A DNA stretch of 64,000 nt. Source: Anaerolineae bacterium. Its GTDB lineage: Bacteria > Chloroflexota > Anaerolineae > 4572-78 > J111. The stretch's first letter is position 1; every line of letters begins with the position of its first letter. The notes beneath the pieces were generated by a model, which saw nothing but the letters and a program-made list of their open reading frames with translations, ran no database searches and was not told where the DNA came from. Positions 26,251-35,021 of the stretch are shown in pieces. Position numbers and translations under genes: made by a program. Location: the NCBI GenBank assembly GCA_022071955.1, contig JAJVIM010000018.1:55548-119547 (forward strand). Direction: 5' to 3'.

Positions 26251-27156
26251 ATGGACTCTCAATTCCGGGCCACTTTAATTGGGGCCAGCACCATTTTAAT
26301 GTGGTCAACCCTGGCTTTGTTTACCGCTTTGAGCGGACAGGTGCCGCCTTTTCAACTGATCGCGCTGTCGTTTCCGGTTGGCTTTTTTATCAGTTTGGGG
26401 CTGTGGCTGCGCCGCGGCGAAGGGTTGGTCAAACCGCTCAAATTGCCGGGACGGGTGTGGGCGCTGGGGATTTACGGCCTGTTTGGCTATCACTTTTTCT
26501 ATTTTTTGGCGCTCAAAAATTCGCCGGCCGTTGAAGCCAATCTGATCAATTACCTGTGGCCGCTGTTGATTGTGGTTTTTGCCACGTTTTTGCCCGGCGA
26601 GCGGCTGCGCTGGTTCCATTTGGCCGGAGCCGGGGCGGGTTTTATCGGCGCGGCGCTGTTGGTAACCAAAGGCCAGTCGCTCAATTTTGAGCCGGCCTAC
26701 ACGCTGGGGTATGTTTCGGCGGTGGTCTGCGCGGTGATTTGGGCCTCGTATTCGGTGCTGTCGCGGCTGTTTGGGGCCATTCCCACCGATTCGGTGGGCG
26801 GCTTTTGCGGCGCGACGGCGCTGCTGGCGCTGGTGTGCCACCTGTTGTTTGAGCAGTGGGTGTGGCCCTCTGGCCTGGAATGGCTGGCTATTGGGCTGAT
26901 GGGACTGGGGCCGGTGGGCGCAGCTTTTTTTACCTGGGATCACGGTGTAAAGCGCGGTAACATCAAAGTGCTGGGCGCGTTTGCCTACGCTGCGCCGCTG
27001 CTATCGACATTATTATTGGTGTTGTTTGGCCTGGCCCAACCGAGTTGGGTCATCGCTGCGGCCTGTCTGTTTATTGTGGGCGGCGCGGCGCTGGCGGCCG
27101 GCGATTTTGTGAAGCGTCGGCCCAGAAAAATTAGCAAAGTGGGGGATATGGTATGA
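26251..27156 (+). CDS. DMT-superfamily EamA/YddG-like exporter
   Basis: 301 residues with ten hydrophobic helices in two repeats of five, the EamA layout. The start region (GASTILMWSTLALFTALSG) and YFLALKNSPAVEANLINYLWPL match the YddG branch, exporters of aromatic amino acids and related compounds. There is no good Shine-Dalgarno before ATG 26251. The stop codon overlaps the start of a truncated PIG-L reading frame (ATGA), indicating that the two were once translationally coupled. Confidence 0.85.
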   Translation: MDSQFRATLIGASTILMWSTLALFTALSGQVPPFQLIALSFPVGFFISLGLWLRRGEGLVKPLKLPGRVWALGIYGLFGYHFFYFLALKNSPAVEANLINYLWPLLIVVFATFLPGERLRWFHLAGAGAGFIGAALLVTKGQSLNFEPAYTLGYVSAVVCAVIWASYSVLSRLFGAIPTDSVGGFCGATALLALVCHLLFEQWVWPSGLEWLAIGLMGLGPVGAAFFTWDHGVKRGNIKVLGAFAYAAPLLSTLLLVLFGLAQPSWVIAAACLFIVGGAALAAGDFVKRRPRKISKVGDMV

Positions 27157-27281
27157 TCGGTTTTGAAGCGTTTGCAGATGTCAAACGATTGATTGTCGTG
27201 GCGGCTCATCCCGACGATTTGGAGAAGACTTGGCGTCTATGAACACATCCGCTTTTCAGCCGTGATTGATTTGGACTAATT
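27153..27281 (+). pseudogene. truncated PIG-L/LmbE-type deacetylase remnant
   Basis: ATG 27153 opens a 29-codon frame ending at 27242 that contains LIVVAAHPDDLE, the zinc-binding start of PIG-L N-acetylglucosaminyl deacetylases, and then breaks. In another frame the following bases read LGVYEHIRFSAVIDLD before a stop at 27279-27281; this could be the gene's old C-terminus joined by an internal deletion, but that is a guess. An IS element begins 44 bases later. Confidence 0.6.
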
Positions 27282-27423
27282 GGCCGGCAAATGGGTGGTT
27301 TTGAGCAAGTTCTTGCCAGAATCGATTCCTGGGGTTTGGCCTTTAATCCAGGGATATTGAAAAAGAGAAGCCTCTTGGGTAAAGTAAGGTTGAGAGACCA
27401 AGCAAACCCAGGAGGCTTCTGTC

Positions 27424-28857
27424 ATGAAAGGTAGCACAAAAGAGCAAGAGATACCAACGCTGCTAAAGAACTTGATGGAACTGCTGGAAGCGCATCGACC
27501 GGCGTTCAAACAAGCGCGACCCTACTGGCGGGCGGTGGGGTTGGTGTTGGCAGAGTTGTTCAGTTTTGGGCGACACACGGTGGCCCAGAGCATCTTGAGT
27601 TTGGGGCAAACGAGTGGAGATTGGAGTGGCTGGTATCGGTTGTTCAGTCGAGAGCGATTTGAGGAAGAGAACCTGAACCGAAACTTGTTTCGAGAAACCT
27701 TGGCCGAGGTAGGAGCGACAGAGCCGTATGTGGTGGGGATCGATGGGACCCAGTTGCATCGGAGCAGTTTGAAGATGCCGGGGACGAGTTGGTTGAAGGC
27801 CGCCCAGACAGCAGCCTTTCGACCAGGGATAGAGCGAGCCCAACGCTTTTTGACGGGGGCGTGGTTGACGCCGCTGGAAAACGGATACAGTCGAGCTATT
27901 CCGTTGCGATTTATCCCGGCCTTTCCGCCCAAAGCAGTGCCGGCCAATGCCCCACCGCGCCGAGAGTGGGAAGCAGGACTACTGTATTTGCAATGGATCC
28001 GGTCAGAACTGGATCAAGCCGAGCGAACACAGCAACAAGTTCTGGCTGTGGCCGATGGCAGTTTTGATGTGTTAGAGTTATGGCGACAGTTGCCGGAGCA
28101 AGTCAACCTGATCGTCCGCACCGCCCGCAACCGAGCCTTGTATTGGCTGCCTGAACCCCGTTCAGGGCCAGGACGTCCGGCCAGTTATGGGGACAAAGCA
28201 CCTCACCCAGCCGACTGGTTACACGCTGGCCTTCGTCATTGGCCTCAGCAACAGGTGCTGGTTCGAGGCAAGGTGATCCAGATGCGCTACCAACTCTTAG
28301 GTCCTTTTGTGCGGGCGGGGTTACCGCAACGTCCTGTTTTTCTACTTGTGGTCAAAGGCAGACACCAACTGGTGGGCAGAAAAAAGCGGCACTATCAGCA
28401 TCGAACCCCATCCTTCTACTTGATCTCGGCCGTCCGGGTCGGCCACACCTGGCAATTGCCCGGGTCTATTGACACGCTCCTGGCCTGGTTATGGCAGCGT
28501 TGGGAACTGGAAGTGGCTCACCGCGAAATGAAAAGCGGTCTGGGTGTTGGCGAAAAGCAGTGCTGGAATAACCGTTCCGCCGTGGTCTCGGTTCAGTGGA
28601 GTGTCTGGGTCTATGCGGTCCTTCTTTTGGCGGGCTACCGAACCTGGGGCTTATGTGGCGGCCCACCCGCCCCAGCCCCCTGGTGGCCCGGAGCTAAACG
28701 CTGGTCCTTCAATACCTTGTGGCGCAGTTACCGCGCTGCCCTGTGGGGGACCCCTGAATTTCGACCCCTTTGGCCCGGAACCGGGGACAACTGGTTCAAA
28801 AAGGAAACCTATTTGGCCGGTTTAGCTAACTCTGTCGCCGCTTCCGTTCGTATTTAA
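27424..28857 (+). CDS. IS transposase, DDE type (IS4/IS701-like)
   Basis: 477 residues. The three catalytic positions are visible: VVGIDGTQLH (first Asp, about 100), VLAVADGSFDV (second Asp, about 215) and WELEVAHREMKSGLG (Glu in a Y/H-R-E-K-like motif, about 365). Intervening length and motif style suggest an IS4- or IS701-like family, though I cannot name the subgroup. The gene is full length with both inverted repeats intact, so the element may still be active. A 10-bp stem (28859-28868 with 28880-28889) terminates it. Confidence 0.88.
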   Translation: MKGSTKEQEIPTLLKNLMELLEAHRPAFKQARPYWRAVGLVLAELFSFGRHTVAQSILSLGQTSGDWSGWYRLFSRERFEEENLNRNLFRETLAEVGATEPYVVGIDGTQLHRSSLKMPGTSWLKAAQTAAFRPGIERAQRFLTGAWLTPLENGYSRAIPLRFIPAFPPKAVPANAPPRREWEAGLLYLQWIRSELDQAERTQQQVLAVADGSFDVLELWRQLPEQVNLIVRTARNRALYWLPEPRSGPGRPASYGDKAPHPADWLHAGLRHWPQQQVLVRGKVIQMRYQLLGPFVRAGLPQRPVFLLVVKGRHQLVGRKKRHYQHRTPSFYLISAVRVGHTWQLPGSIDTLLAWLWQRWELEVAHREMKSGLGVGEKQCWNNRSAVVSVQWSVWVYAVLLLAGYRTWGLCGGPPAPAPWWPGAKRWSFNTLWRSYRAALWGTPEFRPLWPGTGDNWFKKETYLAGLANSVAASVRI

Positions 28858-28858
28858 C

Positions 28859-28889
28859 ACAAAAAGGGCGCTTTTGGCACCCTTTTTGT
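28859..28889 (+). terminator. terminator of the transposase gene
   Basis: ACAAAAAGGG pairs with CCCTTTTTGT around an 11-base loop, directly after the transposase stop, and a T-rich stretch follows. Confidence 0.65.
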
Positions 28890-29034
28890 CATCCTTTTTC
28901 CTGCTAACTTTGACCAAAAAAGCCAAACTCCAGGAATTTTTTGTTTAATTCGTCAACTCATCTGAAGACGATTGTCCGTCTTAGTTAGACTGGTTGGTTT
29001 GTCTTTTCTTTCTGACATCTCTCACTAAAAATAC

Positions 29035-29048
29035 GTGACAAATGTCAC
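29035..29048. promoter_or_regulatory. GTGA-N6-TCAC palindrome upstream of the secretion locus
   Basis: GTGACAAATGTCAC matches the core of CRP/FNR-family sites (TGTGA-N6-TCACA). It sits 144 bases before the first WXG100-type gene, in the only non-coding stretch upstream of that operon. A regulator is not identified in the window. Confidence 0.35.
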
Positions 29049-29191
29049 CTGTTATTGATACACAAACTGTGTTAAACTTGAAGTCACAGAAAAATGTGTT
29101 GGTTTCTCATTATGATGCCATAATTTTTTGAGAAACAACTCCACAGGTCGATTACCCCCAATAACTTAATACTATTTTTAGGAGGCCAATT

Positions 29192-29461
29192 ATGCCATCT
29201 GCTCTTGTTGATCCAGAAGAGTTAGAAAAATTTGCGCAGGATTTAAAGAGATTCAACGAGCAATTACGTGATAGTATGTCCAATCTTAACGGGCGATTCG
29301 GACGGTTAGGTGATACTTGGCGAGACCAAGAACACAGAAAGTTCGCCCAGGAATATCAACAAACTGTGCGTGCCCTCGATCGTTTTATGCAAGCTTCAAG
29401 CCAACAAATTCCCCTTTTACTGCGTAAAGCCGCAATCATTCGACAATATCTAAATCGATAA
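29192..29461 (+). CDS. WXG100-like secreted protein (first)
   Basis: 89 residues, predicted as a helical hairpin. The turn is DTWRDQEHRKFAQEY, where W-R-D stands in for the W-x-G motif, flanked by two amphipathic helices of about 35 residues. That size and layout are typical of ESAT-6/WXG100 proteins exported by type VII systems. AGGAGG stands ten bases before ATG 29192. It heads a plus-strand cluster with a second WXG100-like gene and an EccC-like ATPase downstream, which supports the assignment more than sequence alone does. Confidence 0.8.
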   Translation: MPSALVDPEELEKFAQDLKRFNEQLRDSMSNLNGRFGRLGDTWRDQEHRKFAQEYQQTVRALDRFMQASSQQIPLLLRKAAIIRQYLNR

Positions 29462-29479
29462 ATCCGGAGAATTTATTCT

Positions 29480-30433
29480 ATGGGGAATCAAGCCAGCATC
29501 CGTGAAGTTGCGATCCTTCAGGAACTAAGCGCTGCTTTGAAGCTGTATGCAAGTGAAGCACAGCAATCACTTTTCCTGGCAGAGCAAGAAATTACAAGAA
29601 CAACAGAGTGGTTGCAAGAGCGACAACGTTTTTGGCGTCGCGAGATGGAACGAGCGGCACAAGAGTTAGGACAGGCCAAATTGTCTTTGCAGGGATGTTT
29701 ATCTTCAGGTTACTATGACTCTAAAACCGGTCAAAGATATATACCGGATTGTTCGCGGTATGAAGCTAAAGTACAGGAGCTCGGTAGGCGACTGAATGCC
29801 GTTCAAGCTGAATTTGAAAATGTATCTAAATGGGCACGCGCTATCCAACAAGCGATAGAGGAATATCGGCAAAGAGCGCACAGGTATTCAAGTATTCTGA
29901 GTAACGATGTTCAAAAAGCCGCATCAACTCTAAACCAAAACTTTTCCGTGTTACAGTCATATACAGCTACAGGAACCGGTATCACTGTTTCACAAACTAC
30001 TAACGTGTTACAGGCCACCAGTAAGTGGGTAGAACTGCCAGAAGTACAAGACGTTCCGATAGATCGGATAGACCTTTCTGACTCGTATGTGCACAGTTCG
30101 GAGGACTTCAAGAAAGTGTCTCGTTTGGACATGATTGAAGGATTAAAAAAATTGGAACAGGTAGTTAAACCTGCAGTTCAGAATGGGGCCGATGCTGATT
30201 ATTTCTCGCAACTAGATGCACAGTTGGGGTTGGATAATAAGAATGGTTATAAGAATATTTATGATGTCTTCTATGGAAGTTCTCAGAACAACAGCACAAT
30301 AAAACTCGACAAATTAGGGGACACATACAAGGTAAATAACGGTTATCATCGGTTGTATGTCGCCAAAGAGTTAGGTCTCAAAACCATTCCAGCAAGGATT
30401 ACTGTAAAGGTAGAGCCTGACTCAAATAGTTAA
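29480..30433 (+). CDS. coiled-coil protein with C-terminal ParB-like domain, candidate type VII effector
   Basis: 317 residues. Residues 1-145 are helical and coiled-coil (LSAALKLYASEAQQSLFLAE onward), reminiscent of the long helical N-terminus of LXG/WXG-type toxins. After a Thr/Ser linker, residues about 190-310 look like a ParB/sulfiredoxin-fold domain: VPIDRIDLSD (strand 1), then VNNGYHRLYVAKELGLKTIP, the equivalent of the ParB GHRR box. In ParB itself this region binds CTP; ParB-like nuclease toxins also occur. The gene sits 18 bases after the first WXG100 gene. No immunity gene is obvious, although the 250-bp AT-rich gap that follows could hide one. The toxin role is inference. Confidence 0.7.
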   Translation: MGNQASIREVAILQELSAALKLYASEAQQSLFLAEQEITRTTEWLQERQRFWRREMERAAQELGQAKLSLQGCLSSGYYDSKTGQRYIPDCSRYEAKVQELGRRLNAVQAEFENVSKWARAIQQAIEEYRQRAHRYSSILSNDVQKAASTLNQNFSVLQSYTATGTGITVSQTTNVLQATSKWVELPEVQDVPIDRIDLSDSYVHSSEDFKKVSRLDMIEGLKKLEQVVKPAVQNGADADYFSQLDAQLGLDNKNGYKNIYDVFYGSSQNNSTIKLDKLGDTYKVNNGYHRLYVAKELGLKTIPARITVKVEPDSNS

Positions 30434-30683
30434 AATATTTAGTTAAGCAAAAACAATCTGTCAGACCAAAAGTAAATAAAAAGAAAATGATATTCACTCA
30501 ATGGATTAAGCAAACATTTCGAAAATTCTGTTTTGGTGTACTCACCTTTTTGTTACAACTTATCACCTTTCAGGTAAAAAAACAGGGATATTTGTGTCAA
30601 ATCTCTTTCAAATCGATTGGCATTCATATAAAAAACAATGAAACTCTTTTGACCCCTAATAACTTGTGAGTAAAGGAAAGTAT

Positions 30684-30899
30684 ATGCCTGATCTCAACGT
30701 ATCTCAAGAGCAATTAAACGAAGTTTTTCAACGTTTGCGCCAACGTTGGTTGAATAGTGGTGATGCGTGGAATGACAAAGTTCGCAGAGAATTTGAGAAT
30801 AATTACTGGCGCACGATTGAAGCGGAAACCCAAGCAACGCTAAAGGAAATGGGAAAACTTGCCCACATCATTAACCAAGCGCGCCGAAACGTAAGGTAA
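30684..30899 (+). CDS. WXG100-like secreted protein (second)
   Basis: 71 residues from ATG 30684, chosen over GTG 30666 because AAGGA lies six bases upstream. Two amphipathic helices flank the turn GDAWNDKVRREFENNYW, where W-N-D replaces W-x-G, as in the first WXG100-like protein of this locus. Type VII substrates often come in pairs that form a heterodimer. It is followed five bases later by the first WD40 membrane protein. Confidence 0.75.
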   Translation: MPDLNVSQEQLNEVFQRLRQRWLNSGDAWNDKVRREFENNYWRTIEAETQATLKEMGKLAHIINQARRNVR

Positions 30900-30904
30900 G
30901 AAAT

Positions 30905-33475
30905 ATGTCTAAGCATACCCACATCCAACGCCAGCGTCAATTACTGAAAGCTTTCAGTTTGGCTAACAAAAAACGGGCCGAACTTGAAAATTCCGGAAAA
31001 ATCCGTTTCGATGAAACAAATAAAACCGCTAATACTATTTTCTCCAACAAAAAAGAGGTATATGCCAAGTCAAAAACGGACGCGGAAACAAGAAAAAGAA
31101 ATGAATTGGAAACAGCAGGTAAAGAGTTGGAGCAAATTCGAAAAAAAGCGTCCGATACTCTGGCAATCGCAAATACTTCTGATTCCGCTGCTTTAAAAAT
31201 TCTTAATGAGTCCAATCTGGCAGCAAAAATCGTATTGACTCCAGCCTCAAAATTTGATTTTGTGGGAAAAGTAGAACCTTTTGGCGAACTTTCCAGAAAC
31301 TCGAATGAAGCGGCACGGGGCGTAGACGAACTAAATAATAGTGTGAAAATTTGGAAGCAGTGGCGCTTTGCCAGAGATGCTCGTCAACAAACTTTAAGAG
31401 CTCTACTTTTCGGTGCGATCATAATAGTACTTATATTGTTGGGAGGTGTCGGGTACTACGTATATCGTTCCTGGACCATCAAACAACACTATGATAACGC
31501 CAACATAGCTTTGGATCAGGGAAAGTTTGAAGAAGCTCTGGCAGAATTAGAGCAGGTATTAGCTATCGATGAAAATTATGAACCCGCCAAGACCCTCTTG
31601 TACGAGACATACTATCAAGCGGCCAAAATGGCTGTAGAAGCAGAAGAATGGGATTCTGCAATTGCAGAAATTGACCAGCTTAAGCAACTCAACCCAGACT
31701 ACAAAGATATTTCGAGTTTGCTCGAGTCCAATGATAAGTTTCAAAAATACCTTTCATCTTTTGCTTCTACCAGGTGGTTCGACAGCAATAATATTGTGAG
31801 CAGTACCATCTATTCCCATGATGATAAGGTTAATTCAGTTGCATTTAGCAGCGACGGCCAAACCTTGACTTCGGGGGCCAATGACCGTATCGTACGATTG
31901 TGGACCATATATAAAAATGAACTTGCAACAAGTCTCAAAGCCGACGGCGAAGTTAGCAGTGTAGCTTTTGGCCCTAATGATCCAAACCTTCTAGCCGTTG
32001 GATTGGCCAATAAGGCGATTGTCCAATTGTGGCAACTGAAAAATGGGGTTTCTATTCAGAGGTTAACTGGGCACGATAAAACAATTATTTATGATGTAGC
32101 TTTTAGTCCTAATGGTGAATTTCTGGCATCGGGAGGAAACGACAATACAATCCGCGTATGGAAAGATGGGGGCAAGACAGTTTACGTACTCGGAGGACAT
32201 TCCAATAGTGTGACAACAGTTAGTTTTTCTCCTGATGGCGATATTCTGGCATCGGGTTCCATCGACGGAACTGTTCGGTTATGGAATGTCTTCACGGGTG
32301 AATATATTGATTCATTACAAGGCAATAAGAACACCGTAAATGACTTGGTTTTTAGTCCAGACGGTAACATATTGGTGGTTGGTTCAGCGGATGGTTTTTT
32401 AAGAGTATGGAATGTCAATAGCAAGAAACTTGAATCTCAGATAAAAACCACTAGCCCTACAAACAGTCCCATACAAATCACCAGTATTTCGTTCAACCCG
32501 GTTAGTAACCCATATGGCGACTTGCTTGCTTCAGGGCTTTCAAATGGAGAAATTTTATTGTGGCAACTCAAGAAAACAGGGGAGATCTCTCAAAGCGGTG
32601 TATTGAAAGGGCATAAATCAAAAGTAAACAGTGTTGCTTTCAGCCCTGACGGCCTGGTCTTGGCTTCAGGGTCTGATGATCAAACAGTTCGGTTGTGGCA
32701 ACCACAATATTCGGCGGCGTCTGCTAGCACGGAGTCAAATATTGTCGCAGTTACGGTTGACCCTGCTAACTCTTCTGGATCAGCTTCAAAATCAGATATG
32801 ATTCCGGCCAACACACCTGCCCCAACTGAAAAACCCGCAGCCACAAAACGCCCCACCAACACACCCAAGCCAACAGTAACACCGACTAAACGACCAAAGA
32901 GCACACCCCGGCCTACTGCAACATCAACCCCAAAGCCACAACCTACGAAGCCTACTATAACATGCCGTAAGCCGCCTCAGGGGGAGTTTGCAAACCTATG
33001 GGGTCTCTATAAAGAACGATTGGGGTGCCCATTTGCTAATGAAGTCAAGCCTCTTTATGGGCAATTTGCTGATATGCCGTTCGAAAAAGGCCATCTTTTT
33101 TGGATCGGCGATGTTGATGTATATGGTAATATTCGGCAAGTGATCGCAACATTTGGTGGTCAAAACGAGGGTGACACAGGTACCTGGAGTATCCGGGCTG
33201 AAACATGGAACGGTGAAGGTATTTGTAATGTTTCTTCACCTCCAGATGGCCGTTATTTACCAGACCGTGGAATCGCCAAAGTATGGTGCGAACTCGATGG
33301 GATTAATAGCTTGGGGTTTGCTATGGCTCCGGTAGAATTTTCAGCGGGCAGAGGTATTAATGCTCTGCAAAATTTTGAGAAAGCTATAATTTTCAGAGAC
33401 AGCGATGGCTATAGCAAAGGTCTGGCTTATGTCCTTTTCCGCGATAATCAAACATATATCAGAGTTCGATACTAA
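30905..33475 (+). CDS. coiled-coil, single-TM, TPR and WD40 protein of the secretion locus
   Basis: 856 residues. In order: a cytoplasmic coiled coil (1-110), one membrane helix (about 165-187, FGAIIIVLILLGGVGYYVY), TPR-like helices (195-280, including NIALDQGKFEEALAELEQVL) and about seven WD40 repeats (300-605, such as SVAFSSDGQTLTSGANDRIV). A Pro/Thr linker follows (610-690). A C-terminal domain of about 165 residues begins CRKPPQGEFANLWG; it is Trp- and Gly-rich and recurs behind PT linkers in Chloroflexota surface proteins. The coiled coil and membrane part are related to the next gene. It is probably a membrane platform or receptor for the secretion ATPase. Confidence 0.75.
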   Translation: MSKHTHIQRQRQLLKAFSLANKKRAELENSGKIRFDETNKTANTIFSNKKEVYAKSKTDAETRKRNELETAGKELEQIRKKASDTLAIANTSDSAALKILNESNLAAKIVLTPASKFDFVGKVEPFGELSRNSNEAARGVDELNNSVKIWKQWRFARDARQQTLRALLFGAIIIVLILLGGVGYYVYRSWTIKQHYDNANIALDQGKFEEALAELEQVLAIDENYEPAKTLLYETYYQAAKMAVEAEEWDSAIAEIDQLKQLNPDYKDISSLLESNDKFQKYLSSFASTRWFDSNNIVSSTIYSHDDKVNSVAFSSDGQTLTSGANDRIVRLWTIYKNELATSLKADGEVSSVAFGPNDPNLLAVGLANKAIVQLWQLKNGVSIQRLTGHDKTIIYDVAFSPNGEFLASGGNDNTIRVWKDGGKTVYVLGGHSNSVTTVSFSPDGDILASGSIDGTVRLWNVFTGEYIDSLQGNKNTVNDLVFSPDGNILVVGSADGFLRVWNVNSKKLESQIKTTSPTNSPIQITSISFNPVSNPYGDLLASGLSNGEILLWQLKKTGEISQSGVLKGHKSKVNSVAFSPDGLVLASGSDDQTVRLWQPQYSAASASTESNIVAVTVDPANSSGSASKSDMIPANTPAPTEKPAATKRPTNTPKPTVTPTKRPKSTPRPTATSTPKPQPTKPTITCRKPPQGEFANLWGLYKERLGCPFANEVKPLYGQFADMPFEKGHLFWIGDVDVYGNIRQVIATFGGQNEGDTGTWSIRAETWNGEGICNVSSPPDGRYLPDRGIAKVWCELDGINSLGFAMAPVEFSAGRGINALQNFEKAIIFRDSDGYSKGLAYVLFRDNQTYIRVRY

Positions 33476-33527
33476 TAACCGCTAAGAAAACTGATTACCC
33501 TGCACTTTCATTTAACAGAGGTTCACA

Positions 33528-34964
33528 TTGTCAGTAACACATCAGATCCAACACCAACGTAAGATTATTCAGCAATTTGATGCTTTAAACGAAAAACGCC
33601 AGCAAATAGAAACAACAGCGGGAGCGCATCACCGGTCAAATACCGAAGCGGCTAATGCCGTTCTTTCTCGACAGTCAGATATTCGATCCAGTGCAGAGCA
33701 GAAGGCGAAAATCCAGCAGAATGCGGAACAAGAACTGGCACGAACGGCACTACAACAAATCCGGGTGGAGATTTCTGAGCATCTGAGCAAGGCGAATAGA
33801 GCAGAACAAGATGCCCAAAATGCCCTTAACCAAGCTGAATTAGCAGAAAGAATCACATTTTCGTTACCAACGAATCCTGTCGCCACCCTTAATGGCAATG
33901 CTTCCAAAAACCTCCTATATAATGTTTCCCAAGCGGTTGAGACCAGTGAGACACTTAGAGCCAATATTGCCGTCTGGCAGCAGCAGCGTCTAAAACGAAC
34001 AACCCCCCGCCAAGTTGTGGCAGCTATCCTAATTGTTGTCTTATTGCTTGCGGCAATTGCAATTTTGATAGGGCTACAGCCATGCGGCTGGTCAGATAAG
34101 CTGACAGGAAGTCCAAGTGCATGTAATTTTGTGTTGACCGGGCATGATCAAACCGTTACCAGTATTACTTTCTCGCCTAATGGACAGTCAATTGCTTCCG
34201 GATCCGTAGATGGAAGGGTCCAATTACAGCGGGTAGACACTAGGCAGTTAATCGGTTCTTTTGGTGGCGATAGTGTTAAAGAGTTAGCGTTTAGCTCTGA
34301 TGGTCAAACATTAATTGCTTTGGGGCAGGATGCAACTTATTTCTGGCGAGCGACTGATCGTGCCCTTCGGCGTGAATCGAAGACTTACGACGCCATTAGT
34401 CCTGATGGAAGCCTATTAGTATCTCAAAGCCCATTACTTCATCTGTATCAATCAAGCGACAGCAAATTGATTTATGTGATTTCACAGGTCCCCGATGCAA
34501 AATTTGAAAATCTGACCTTTAGTTCAGATAACAAATTACTGGCAGCTACGGACAGTGCAACCATTTATGTTTGGAGAGTAAAAGACGGGGAATTATTACA
34601 AACTTGGAAACACAAAAATAACAGCAGGGTTGGACGACTTGCGTTCAATCCAGATGGAAAAGTCATAGCTTCAAGTGCAGACGGGGAATTTTATTTATGG
34701 CGAATTAGCGACGGCGAGTTGCTCCGTACCGGTTATACGCGGGCTGGATCAATCAATAGCCTGGCTTTTAGTTCAGATGGGCAACTATTTGCCACAGGGT
34801 TGTCAGATCGTACTGTGCAGATGTGGCGGACAAGCGACTGGATGTTGTTGCGAACTTTTACTGGTCACGAAGCCAATGTCTCTTCATTAGCGTTTAATAG
34901 AAACGACAAGATCTTGGCCACGGCTAGCACAAAAAATGTATATTTATGGCAAATAGAACCGTAA
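33528..34964 (+). CDS. coiled-coil, single-TM, WD40 protein of the secretion locus (paralogue)
   Basis: 478 residues. The start is TTG 33528, supported by AGAGG at a proper distance. Domains: coiled coil (1-110), hydrophobic helix at about 163-183 (AAILIVVLLLAAIAILIGL), then WD40-type repeats to the end (SITFSPNGQSIASGSVDGRV, SLAFSSDGQLFATGLSDRTV). The N-terminal 190 residues parallel the previous protein, including a conserved QWRFAR/WQQQRLKR-type segment before the membrane helix. It lacks the TPR and the C-terminal Trp-rich domain. The two genes look like an old duplication that diverged into two subunits. Confidence 0.75.
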   Translation: MSVTHQIQHQRKIIQQFDALNEKRQQIETTAGAHHRSNTEAANAVLSRQSDIRSSAEQKAKIQQNAEQELARTALQQIRVEISEHLSKANRAEQDAQNALNQAELAERITFSLPTNPVATLNGNASKNLLYNVSQAVETSETLRANIAVWQQQRLKRTTPRQVVAAILIVVLLLAAIAILIGLQPCGWSDKLTGSPSACNFVLTGHDQTVTSITFSPNGQSIASGSVDGRVQLQRVDTRQLIGSFGGDSVKELAFSSDGQTLIALGQDATYFWRATDRALRRESKTYDAISPDGSLLVSQSPLLHLYQSSDSKLIYVISQVPDAKFENLTFSSDNKLLAATDSATIYVWRVKDGELLQTWKHKNNSRVGRLAFNPDGKVIASSADGEFYLWRISDGELLRTGYTRAGSINSLAFSSDGQLFATGLSDRTVQMWRTSDWMLLRTFTGHEANVSSLAFNRNDKILATASTKNVYLWQIEP

Positions 34965-35021
34965 ACACCACATTGCAGTTCGGTTTTATCATTTATCAAC
35001 CATTATGGAGAGTACCTAACA

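Larger units (their letters stand above)
27325..28937 (+). mobile_element. insertion sequence with DDE transposase, about 1.6 kb
   Basis: The left end ATTCCTGGGGTTTGGC (27325-27340) and the right end GCCAAACTCCAGGAAT (28922-28937) are 16-bp inverted repeats with one mismatch. They enclose a single transposase gene. No clear target-site duplication is visible, so the outer boundaries may be off by a few bases or the element may have recombined. It marks the border between the GC-rich backbone and the AT-rich island. Confidence 0.85.

Noticed and set aside
26014..26262. 82-codon minus-strand frame before the DMT exporter
   Set aside because: No supported start, and it overlaps the exporter's first codons; family not recognised.
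30487..30669. 60-codon frame between effector and second WXG100 gene
   Set aside because: No acceptable ribosome binding site and no family. Kept only as a question about immunity.
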